DNA of 64,000 nt from HK1 sp965202875 (GTDB taxonomy: Bacteria > Pseudomonadota > Gammaproteobacteria > HK1), in contig OZ241870.1 of NCBI GenBank assembly GCA_965202875.1, forward strand, positions 5,332,001 through 5,396,000. The letters run 5' to 3'. The notes under the pieces are model-generated. The model saw nothing but the letters and a program-made list of their open reading frames with translations. It did no database searches and had not been told where the DNA came from. Below are positions 45,054-53,131 of this stretch, piece after piece. The position numbers and the translations under genes were made by a program. Position 1 is the stretch's first letter, and every line of letters starts with the position of its first letter.

Positions 45054-45695
45054 ATGTCGAAGCTTCCGCACAGGCTCGCAACCGCCGCAATCGTGACCGC
45101 GGCGCTCGCCGCCGGCCTTGTCCTCGGCGGCGTCACCCGCGACGACGACACCGTGCGCGACGCCTCCGCCAGCGCCCGCGCCGCGCCGGCCCTCGAACGC
45201 TACGAGATCGGCGGAGGATTCGAGCTCACCAACCAGCGCGGCGCGCTGACACGACTGAGTGATTTCGCGGGCAAGGCGGTGCTGCTGTTCTTCGGCTACA
45301 CCTACTGCCCCGATGTCTGCCCCGCGACCCTGGCCCGCATGCGCGAGGTCAAGGCCGTCCTGCCCCCCGAGGACGCGGCCCGGTTCACCGTGGCGCTCAT
45401 CTCGGTGGACCCCGCGCGCGATACGCCGCAACGGCTCGGCCGGTATGTGGAGTTCTTCGACCCCGGGTTCGTGGGGCTCACCGGCAGTGAAGACCAGCTC
45501 ACCGAGGTCGCGTACCGGTACGGCGCCCGGTTTGCGATTCCGGCGGGCCAGCCGGAGGAGGGTCATCTCGTCCACCACTCCACCTTCGGCTACCTCATCG
45601 ACCCGGCCGGCCACGTGCGGGCGCTCTACCGGGGCGAGGAGCCCGTGGAGGCGATCGCAGCGAACGTGCGGGCGGTGCTCGAAGAGCTTGGCTGA
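45054..45695 (+). CDS. SCO1/SenC/PrrC family copper chaperone
   Basis: Membrane-anchored thioredoxin-fold protein of 213 aa assisting Cu(A) insertion into cytochrome c oxidase. The N-terminal hydrophobic segment (ATAAIVTAALAAGLVLGGV) acts as signal anchor; the copper-binding motif CPDVCP lies in FFGYTYCPDVCPATLARM and the distal His in LVHHSTFGYLID. Start at 45054 avoids an Arg/Pro-rich in-frame leader. No oxidase genes lie nearby, so it acts in trans. It follows the DUF1015 repeats and converges on the aldolase-like gene. Confidence 0.93.
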   Translation: MSKLPHRLATAAIVTAALAAGLVLGGVTRDDDTVRDASASARAAPALERYEIGGGFELTNQRGALTRLSDFAGKAVLLFFGYTYCPDVCPATLARMREVKAVLPPEDAARFTVALISVDPARDTPQRLGRYVEFFDPGFVGLTGSEDQLTEVAYRYGARFAIPAGQPEEGHLVHHSTFGYLIDPAGHVRALYRGEEPVEAIAANVRAVLEELG

Positions 45696-45958
45696 ACGGT
45701 GGTTGCGGAAAGTGCGAACGGTCGCGAGTCGTTCGGCCTTGCGGCCGGCGCCGGCCGACGACGCCGGCGAACGACCCCGGGGCGGCCGCGTCATCGGCGT
45801 CCGGTCATCGAACCGGCCGGCAACCGGGCCCGCGCCGCCGTCGGGGCGCGTGGGCGTGCGGCTCGCAACCTCCGCGTTCGGTCTTCTCGGCAGACGTTCC
45901 GGTCGGGAGAGGCGCCGTCGTGCCGCCGCCGGTGTGGCCGAGACCGGCCGGCTGCCAT

Positions 45959-46618
45959 TCAGCGCGTCTTCCCGAGTGGCTTCACCCTGGCCCCCGCGAC
46001 CTGCTCGAGCGCGTTCGCAGCGGCGTCGATCATGACGTCCTTGTCCCCCATGCACAGGGCCTTCATGTCGACGATCCCGTTCCCGACGCTGACGAACGCG
46101 GCCCCGGCCTTGAGATAGGACGTGATGTCCTCCAGCCCGATCCCGCCCGCGGGAACAAGCGGTGTGTTCGGGAACACCGCCTTCAACGCCCTGAGATGCA
46201 GGACGCCGCCCAGGCTGCCGATCGGAAAGATCGTCACCGCGTCCGCCCCGAGCCTGATCGCCTCCATCACCTCGCTCGGCGTCGATACGCCCAGCAGACA
46301 TGCGACGCCGGCGTTCCGGCAAGGCGCCACGACGCCCGCCACGAGGCCTGGAGTCACGATGTAGCTCGCCCCGGCTTCGATGCAGGTGTGCGCCTGCTCC
46401 GCGTTCATCACCATGCCGACGCCGACGTCGAGCTCCACGTTGTCCGAGATCTCCGCGACGAGATCGACGACCCCCTTGATCGACACCGAGAGCTCGAACG
46501 TCCGGAAGCCCGCGTCGTTCAACCAATCGACGGCGCGGCTCGCGAGCCTCGCAGATGGCGTGCGAATGACCGGGACGACGCCGTGCTCGCATTGCGATTC
46601 GAACAGTTGCTTGCCCAT
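45959..46618 (-). CDS. KDPG/KHG aldolase family protein lacking the Schiff-base lysine
   Basis: TIM-barrel protein of 219 aa close to Eda in length and layout. The N-terminal VVPVIRTPS, the Glu-containing strand (FRTFELSVSI, matching VLEVTLRT of Eda), GVGMVMNAEQAHTCIEAGAS, VTPGLV and the phosphate-binding PAGGIGLEDITSYLKAGA are present. However, the KFFP motif that carries the catalytic Lys is TIFP here (DAVTIFPIGSLGG), and the Arg of LRT is gone. Normal aldolase chemistry is therefore unlikely. It may be a regulator, a binding protein or an enzyme with changed chemistry. The frame is intact, so it appears to be maintained. It converges on the Sco gene. Confidence 0.8.
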   Translation of the reverse strand: MGKQLFESQCEHGVVPVIRTPSARLASRAVDWLNDAGFRTFELSVSIKGVVDLVAEISDNVELDVGVGMVMNAEQAHTCIEAGASYIVTPGLVAGVVAPCRNAGVACLLGVSTPSEVMEAIRLGADAVTIFPIGSLGGVLHLRALKAVFPNTPLVPAGGIGLEDITSYLKAGAAFVSVGNGIVDMKALCMGDKDVMIDAAANALEQVAGARVKPLGKTR

Positions 46619-46797
46619 TGCAATACCGAGGGCCGATCCTGGCGCGCGCGGGTCGCCGGACTATACGAAACGGATTCGACGCGGGGAACTCCATCATCGC
46701 GATCGGACACGGTCATGTCACGTCGGCGTTGCGCTTCGCCAAATCTTCCGGCGAACGGCCAAGTCGAGGCCGTTCCCGGTCTGACCGGCGGGAAAGC

Positions 46798-49136
46798 TCA
46801 GCGATCGTCGCGCGGGGTGGCGGCCCCGGCCTCGCGTTGCTCGACGGCGGAGCGGGCGGCGGCCGCCGCCGCTTCCTTCTCCGCGTCGCTCAGCGGCTGG
46901 CCGGCCTCGCGGTCGGCGATGCGCACCGTCACTTCGCGGTGCGCGAACCTGATGCCCTCGCGCTCGAAGAGCTCCCGGATGCGCGCGAACACCTTGTTGC
47001 GCAGCGTCTACTGGTCGCCGGGCCGGGTCATGAACTTGACCCGGACGATCATCGCCGAATCCTCCATCTGGATGACGCCCTGGGACTTCAGCGGCTGGAG
47101 GAACTTCTCCCCGAGCTCGGGATCCTCGAGCAGGTTCTGCCCCAGCTTCTTGACGAGCTTGCGCAGCTTCTCCACGTCGGTGTCGTAGGTCACCCGCAGC
47201 GGCAGCTTCATCATCACCCAGTCCCGCGAGAAGTTGGTCAGGTGCCGGATCTCGCCGAAGGGGATGGTGTGGAGCGGCCCGTTGTGGTGGCGGAGCTGCA
47301 TCGAGCGGATCGAGATGTTCTCGACCGTCCCCCTGACCGTGCCGATGTCGATGTACTCGCCCTTGCGGAAGGCGTCGTCGATGAGGAAGAACACCCCCGA
47401 GATGACGTCCTTGACCAGCGCCTGGGCGCCGAAGCCGACCGCCAGGCCCACGATGCCGGCGCCGGCCAGGAGCGGCGTGATGTTGACGCCGATCTGCCCG
47501 AGCACCGCGAGCACCGCGAGCACCGCGATGATCACCTGCCCGGTACGGCGCACCAGCGGCATGATCGTGCCGAGGCGGGTGCCGCCCTGGCCGCCTTCCC
47601 CCTCGAACTGCTCCTCGTCCTCGCCGTCCAGCCCGAGCGTGGCGCGCTCGATGGCGATCTGCCGGTTGGCCATGATCTCCAGCAGCGCCCAGAGGCCGTA
47701 GGCGGCGATGCCGATCAGCAGGATCTCCATCAGCGCCCCGGCGAGCTGCGCGCCCACCCCCTGGGAGGCCAGATCGCGGAGGTCCAGCCCCCAGAGCCAG
47801 GCGAGGACGAAGACCAGCACGACGGTGCCGAGGGTACGCCCGCAGCGCACGAGCCCGAGCTGGGTCTCCCGGTGGGCGGCGCGCTGGGCCTGCTCCTGCC
47901 CGGGGTCCCCGGGCCAGATCGCCTCGACGAGGGCGCGGACGGCCAGCTCGACCAGGGGCAGGGCCAGCACCACCGCGAGGGTGACGTTCAGCGCGGTGGT
48001 CGACAGGCTCGCGAGGTTGCCGGTCACGGCGAAGAGCTCCACCACCAGCCACTGGAGCACCACGAGCGCGATCGCGATCCCCGGCCAGGCCGCCGCGAAG
48101 CGGTTCCAGGCCGGGCCGTGGTCGTCCCGGCCGCCGTGACCGAGCACCATCCGGGTGATGCCCGCCCGCGCCTGCCACAGCGTCAGGGCTACAAGGCCGT
48201 GGAAGACCACCGAGAACCAGAAACCCAGGCTTCCCGCGCCGGGGAGCCAGCCGAGCTCCCCGACCCAGCGAAGCAGGCCGGTCGAAAAGGCCGACCAGCC
48301 GAAGATCAACCCGATACGCCAAGTCAGGAACCGGGCGCTCCGGTCGTCGAGCGCGCACAGCCGCAGGTACGGGCGCACCGGCGAGAGCACGAAGCGGGCG
48401 GCCACCACCGCGAACCAGGTCCAGCCGAGCGAGCGGACCACGTAGCGGACCACCGTGCCGTCCGCGGGGACGGCGCGGTTGACGACGGCGTCGGCGATGA
48501 AGGCGGTGGCGACGAAGGCGACCAGGTGCACGCCCTGGAGCAGGAAGCGTCCGGTGACGATCCCGATCCGCGACCACAGGCTGGCCGGGCGCAGGCCGTC
48601 CAGCTTCGCCGTGGACGCCCGCGTGAGACGGCGGACGCCGAGGGCCGCCGCGAGACCGGCCAGCAGGCAGAGGGCGAGGGCGCCCGGGACCCGCCACGGG
48701 CCGGCGTCGCCCCGCCGGGCCTGGAACCCTTCGAGGGTCGCCGCGGCGACGCCGGGGAGCGCGGGCGCGTCCCGGATGACCGCCGCCCAGCTCCGGCCCA
48801 GAGCTCCCGCCCAGTCGCTGAGCAAGGCGCCGAGCGTGCGTGCTTCGGCCTCGCCGCCGCCAGCTCCGCCTCGCGCGCGGCGACCCTCCGGTCGAGCTCC
48901 CGGAGCAGGAGCTTCCGCGCCTGCCCGTCGCTCAGGCTTGAGAGCACGTCGCGGACGGCTTGGCGCGTGAGCGGCTCGGGCAGTGCCGGCGCCTCGGCCG
49001 CGGCGCCGGCATCTTGCGCGTTCCCCGAGCCGCCGGGGACCCGGGCCACCTGCGCCAACGCCGGTGGCACGGCAAGCAGCAGCGCGGCAAGAAACAGCAC
49101 AGCCGGCCGAGACGGCATGATCCGGTGGATGGCCAT
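46798..49136 (-). pseudogene. MscS-family mechanosensitive channel with one frameshift and one in-frame stop
   Basis: The gene starts at 49136 with a signal peptide (AVLFLAALLLAVPPALAQ) and a helical region, then changes frame at about 48830-48870 (VAAREAELAAA in one frame continues as LLSDWAGALGRSW in another). The main part (to 47011) has about ten hydrophobic spans and the MscS pore and cytoplasmic domain (AGIVGLAVGFGAQALVKDVI, VENISIRSMQLRHHNG, IPFGEIRHLTNFS). A TAG at 47010-47008 interrupts it just before TLRNKVFARIRELFEREGIR, which keeps family similarity in frame to 46798. Two lesions indicate decay, or sequencing error, in an MscK/YnaI-like large channel. Confidence 0.75.
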
Positions 49137-49321
49137 TTCCCCGACTCCTGTGACACTCTTGAAAGGATGCAGGACAACCCGCGCCGCATCGCTTTACCGG
49201 TCGAGCCGCGCTGGCGTGGGAAGCGTGCGCGATCGACGCCGCCCCGGGGGCTGTGCGGGCCGATATGGAGGTTCAGGCAGATGCGGACGCACCATCGACG
49301 CGGTGTGCGCCGGGCCATGCG

Positions 49322-50803
49322 ATGAATGACACGGTCGATCTGGCGATCGTCGGCGCCGGTCCGGCCGGGATGTCGGCCGCGGTCGCGGCGCGCGAGCACG
49401 GCGTCGATGTGCTGGTGCTCGACGAGCAGGCCGCTCCAGGCGGACAGATCTACCGCAACGTCGAAACGGTCACCGCCGGACGCCCGAACGCCGCGCGCGT
49501 GCTCGGTGATGACTACGTGGCCGGCACCGCCATCGCCCGGGCGTTCCGCGGTTGCGGCGCGCGCTACTCGCCGTGCACCTCGGTGTGGGAAGTCAGCACC
49601 GTGGCGCGGCGCACGGAGGAGACGGCGCCGTTCGAGCTTGGGATCCTGCAGGACGGCATCGCGCGGATGGTGTACGCGCGCTGCGTGATCGCGGCCACCG
49701 GCGCCCGGGAGCGCGCGGTGCCGGTGCCCGGAGCGGACCTGCCCGGCGTGATGGGCGCGGGCGGCGCGCAGTCGCTGCTCAAGAGCGCGGGACTCGTCCC
49801 GGACGTTCCAGCCGTCATCGCGGGATCGGGGCCGCTCGTCTACCTGATCGCTTACCAACTCGTCCGCGCCGGCGCACCGGTACGCGCGGTGCTGCTCACG
49901 ACACCGCCGGACCGGCTCCGGCGCGCGGCCGGCGCCTTGCCGCAAGCGCTCGCGATGCCGGGCGAGCTGTGCAAGGGCATCGTGTGGCGACGCGCGCTCG
50001 CGGGCTGGGGCGTGAAGGTCATGCGCACGAGCGGGCTCGCGATCATGGGCAGGGAGCGGGTCGAAGCGGTACGGTTCACGCATCGCGGCCGGGAATGCTC
50101 GATGGACGTCTCGCTCGTGCTTCTGCACGAAGGCGTCGTTCCGAACACGCATCTCACCTTCGCGGCGCAGCTCGATCACGTCTGGGACGATCACGAGCAC
50201 GCCTTTCGCCCCGCGGTGGACGAATGGGGAGAGACCAGCGAGCGTGGCGTACTGGTGGCAGGCGACTGCGCGCGCATACTCGGCGCAAGGGCCGCGGTCG
50301 ATTCCGGGCGGCTCGCGGCGCTCGAAGCGGCGCATCGCCTCGCAAGGATCGACTCACACCGGCGCGCCGTCCTCGCCCTGCCGCATCGTGTTTCGCTCAA
50401 ACGGCACCGGCGTTTCCATGAGTTCCTGGGCCTGATGTTCGAGCCGGATGCGGCGATGCTGCGTCCCTCGGACCCGGCGGTGACGGTGTGCCGTTGCGAG
50501 GAAGTGACGGTGGCCGAGATCGAACGTGTCATCGCCGGCGGATGTCCTGGTCCCAACCAGGCGAAGGCGTTCACCCGTTGCGGCATGGGGCCGTGCCAGG
50601 GTCGGATGTGCGCGGCGGTGGTGAGCGAGCTCTTCACCGGGCGCCGGAGTTCCGGTTCCGACGCCGGCACGGTCGCGCACTACCGCATCCGGCCGCCGAT
50701 CAAGCCGCTCACCGTCGGCGAGCTCGCGGCGCTCGAAGGCACCGGCACGGCGCCGGTCGACCGCGCCGGTACGCCGATTCGGCCGATGCGGGCGCAGGCG
50801 TGA
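49322..50803 (+). CDS. FAD-dependent oxidoreductase with [2Fe-2S] C-terminus (HcnB/OoxA-like)
   Basis: Flavoprotein of 493 aa. The FAD motif is DLAIVGAGPAGMSAAVAARE (near the N-terminus), the conserved DEQAAPGGQIYR follows, and ATGARERAVPVPGADLPGV is the usual second dinucleotide segment. The C-terminus has four cysteines (VCRCEEVT ... RCGMGPCQGRMC) for an iron-sulfur cluster, as in HcnB and the opine oxidase or D-hydroxyproline dehydrogenase alpha subunit. Such proteins need a small ferredoxin-like subunit and an oxidase subunit; neither is nearby. Start at 49322 omits an upstream in-frame segment. Substrate cannot be named; an amino acid such as glycine or hydroxyproline is a guess from the family. 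Confidence 0.85.
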   Translation: MNDTVDLAIVGAGPAGMSAAVAAREHGVDVLVLDEQAAPGGQIYRNVETVTAGRPNAARVLGDDYVAGTAIARAFRGCGARYSPCTSVWEVSTVARRTEETAPFELGILQDGIARMVYARCVIAATGARERAVPVPGADLPGVMGAGGAQSLLKSAGLVPDVPAVIAGSGPLVYLIAYQLVRAGAPVRAVLLTTPPDRLRRAAGALPQALAMPGELCKGIVWRRALAGWGVKVMRTSGLAIMGRERVEAVRFTHRGRECSMDVSLVLLHEGVVPNTHLTFAAQLDHVWDDHEHAFRPAVDEWGETSERGVLVAGDCARILGARAAVDSGRLAALEAAHRLARIDSHRRAVLALPHRVSLKRHRRFHEFLGLMFEPDAAMLRPSDPAVTVCRCEEVTVAEIERVIAGGCPGPNQAKAFTRCGMGPCQGRMCAAVVSELFTGRRSSGSDAGTVAHYRIRPPIKPLTVGELAALEGTGTAPVDRAGTPIRPMRAQA

Positions 50804-51033
50804 GCCGCAATACAACCTGTCCGACGTCGAAGAGAGCCGCCCCATCACTTCCCTTTCCGGCGGATCGCCGTCGGCCGGGACGCGAACAGTCGCTCCAGGC
50901 TGACACGACATCGCCTCCGGTTCCACTCCCGAGCCGGTGACGTCCCGATAGCATCACCGGCACCGGCAGGCGCGTGGGCTGCTCCAGGGCCGGCAGGTCG
51001 GGAATTCACGTCCAATCGAGGGAGGTTCCGTCC

Positions 51034-51750
51034 ATGTCGCGCAAGCAACACGGTTTCACCATCGTCGAGATCGCAATCGTGCTCATCATCATCGGTCTGT
51101 TGCTCGGGGGAGTCCTCAAAGGCCAGGAACTCGTCAACAGCGCCCGGGTCCGCAACCTCGCGGATGCGAACTCGGGGATCCAGGCTGCCTACTATGGCTT
51201 CATCGACCGGTACCGGCAGGTGCCTGGCGACATGACTGCGACCGCCGCCGCTTCGGCCATCGGCGACTCCACCATCACGGCAGGGGGAGACGCGGACGGC
51301 CGGGTGGACAACGCCGACTGGGGAGAGGCGTCGGCCTTGTGGGTGCATCTGACGCGCGCCGGATTCCTCCAGGGGAACTACGGCGGCGGAGCCACGAACG
51401 CGGCGACGTACCGCGACGCCGACATGGCGCCGCGCAACGCCTTCGACGGCTACATGCTTCTCGGCCGGACCCGCGACTACTCGACCACCGCCGGAGCCCC
51501 GACCGCGACCCAGACGGTCCGGCTCGGCTTCGTTCTCGGCGACAACATCCCGGTGGACATCGCCCGCGAGCTCGACGTCAAGATCGACGATCAGCGCCCG
51601 CTCACCGGTTCGCTACGCTTCACCGGGACCACCACGTTTTCGCACGCCGGAGTGAGCGAGGCGACGACGCTTTGCATGGTCGCCGCGAATTCGAACGAAT
51701 ACGACGTCGCCGGCGACGCCCAGAATTGCAATCTCGTCTACATCTACTGA
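51034..51750 (+). CDS. Type IV prepilin-like protein (pseudopilin)
   Basis: Protein of 238 aa with a type III signal: a short leader (MSRKQHG) then FTIVEIAIVLIIIGLLLGGV, with Gly before the cleavage site, Phe+1 and Glu+5. The hydrophobic N-terminal helix and C-terminal globular part are typical of pilins and pseudopilins. The globular part (TATAAASAIGDSTITAGGDA and on) is poorly conserved; a Cys pair near the end (LCMVAANSNEYDVAGDAQNC) could form the D-loop disulphide. Start follows GGGAGG at 51019-51024. No assembly ATPase or prepilin peptidase lies nearby, so it depends on a system elsewhere. It might also be a minor pilin. Confidence 0.85.
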   Translation: MSRKQHGFTIVEIAIVLIIIGLLLGGVLKGQELVNSARVRNLADANSGIQAAYYGFIDRYRQVPGDMTATAAASAIGDSTITAGGDADGRVDNADWGEASALWVHLTRAGFLQGNYGGGATNAATYRDADMAPRNAFDGYMLLGRTRDYSTTAGAPTATQTVRLGFVLGDNIPVDIARELDVKIDDQRPLTGSLRFTGTTTFSHAGVSEATTLCMVAANSNEYDVAGDAQNCNLVYIY

Positions 51751-51980
51751 GCTTTCGCCGCACATCGTGGGCCGTGGCGGGCGGCGGACGGGGCAGGACA
51801 CCATGCGCGGTCTTCGTTCCGGCGGGGCCGCGCGCGCCGGATGCCGGCTGCGAGCGCTGCTGCACCGGCGTTTGCGTCCGGATCTCCGTCCATCGGTGGG
51901 CCGGATCGGGAGATGGAAAGGGTAAAGTAGAGGGGAGAAGGGAGCCTCGCTCTGGGCGGAACCCCGTTCCGCGTCAGCCG

Positions 51981-52802
51981 ATGGAAAGGGTGAAGGGGAT
52001 GGTGGAGGTGGAAATGAGGGTGACGATGGAACAGGAGCGGAAGCGGCATGAAGCGGGAGGTTCGCGGCCGAAACCCCAGGCCCGGTTGCCGACGCACGCA
52101 ATCGAGTTCTCGGGGGTGTACAAGCGCTTCGGGCGCGAGCCGGTGCTGAGCGACCTCTCGCTCAAGGTCCGGGCCGGCGAGATCTTCGGGCTCGTCGGGA
52201 CGAACGGCGCGGGCAAGACCACCTGCATGAAATGCCTGCTCGACTTCTGCGACGTCGACGCGGGTCGGATCGAGATCTTCGGCCGCCCCGTGAGCGAGCC
52301 GGAATCGCGCCGCCCGCTCGGCTACCTGCCCGAGCGTTTTCTTCCCCCGCACCATCTTCGCGGCCGGGAGTTCCTGGAGTTCATGGCGAGGATGCACGGA
52401 GTCGATCCCGGCCCGGTTCGCGTGCGCGAGGTGCTCGCAGCGCTCGATTTCGCGTCGCCCGCGCTCGACAAGCCGGTGCGGACGTGCTCGAAGGGCACGG
52501 CGCAGAAGCTTGGCCTTGCGGCCTGCCTTCTCGCGGGCAAGCCGCTTCTCGTGCTCGACGAGCCGCTGAGCGGCCTCGATCCGAAAGCGCGGTTGCTCGC
52601 CAGGCGCTACCTGGCCGGACTCCGGGCCGGAGGTGTGACGGTGTTCTTCAGTACCCACCTGCTCGCGGACGCCGGCGAGCTGTGCGATCGGATGGGCGTG
52701 CTCCACGACGGTACGATACGGTTCGCCGGCTCGCCCGCGCGACTCAGGGAGCGGTTCCCCTCCGCGACGCTCGAAGACGCCTGGCTCGCCTGCATCTCCT
52801 GA
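51981..52802 (+). CDS. ABC transporter ATP-binding protein
   Basis: Single-domain ATPase of about 273 aa (CcmA/DrrA type, subfamily with exporters). Walker A is GLVGTNGAGKTTCMKC, the Q-loop region is GYLPERFLPPHHLRG, signature TCSKGTAQKLGLA (variant of LSGGQ), Walker B PLLVLDEPLSGLDP, and a switch His lies in FFSTHLLAD. Start codon is uncertain: 51981, 51999, 52014 and 52026 are all in-frame ATGs in a purine-rich stretch. No permease gene is nearby, so the partner must be elsewhere or the gene is an orphan. The upstream region is a repetitive A/G-rich sequence. Confidence 0.85.
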   Translation: MERVKGMVEVEMRVTMEQERKRHEAGGSRPKPQARLPTHAIEFSGVYKRFGREPVLSDLSLKVRAGEIFGLVGTNGAGKTTCMKCLLDFCDVDAGRIEIFGRPVSEPESRRPLGYLPERFLPPHHLRGREFLEFMARMHGVDPGPVRVREVLAALDFASPALDKPVRTCSKGTAQKLGLAACLLAGKPLLVLDEPLSGLDPKARLLARRYLAGLRAGGVTVFFSTHLLADAGELCDRMGVLHDGTIRFAGSPARLRERFPSATLEDAWLACIS

Positions 52803-53131
52803 CCGGCGGACGGGTCCGCCCTGCCGGCCTGCTTGCCGGGCTGCCGATCCACGGGGCGACGACGGCTTTCCGGCTCGCCTGCTCCTCCGCTCCCCTGCTT
52901 CGTGAGCCGGAGATCGGCAGTGACGGCAGGGGGGCGCCCGCCGGCGCGTCGTCTCCACGGCTCCCTTCATGATCGAGGCGCCGGCGGGAAGAGTGAGGCA
53001 GGTCGGCGCGCTCCAGGCCGGGTCCCACCGGCGCATGACGACCCCGGGCGCCTCGGCGCCCGCCGTTGTTCCCCCGATCCACCGTCTGGGCTATAAGAGG
53101 CCCGACCGCACGCGCCCACCGGGGAACGGAC
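52803..53131. other. Intergenic region before the degenerate ABC transporter
   Basis: No gene recognised. A hairpin of 8 bp (CGGGCGCC, TC... GGCGCCCG region, 53045-53062) precedes a TATAAG at 53092-53097, which may be a -10 box about 35 bp before the start codon of the next gene. No good -35 box was found. The rest is low-complexity GC. Confidence 0.35.

Noticed and set aside
45742..45757. 16-bp palindrome CGGCCGGCGCCGGCCG between the Sco and aldolase-like genes as a terminator
   Set aside because: Such GC palindromes arise often by chance in this composition and no T run is present on either strand.
41667..46697. Minus-strand open frame of 1676 codons
   Set aside because: It runs antisense to serA-like, serC, DUF1015, the Sco gene and beyond, all supported by family motifs. 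The product is rich in Arg, Gly, Ala and His, the mark of the GC-rich complement of real genes.
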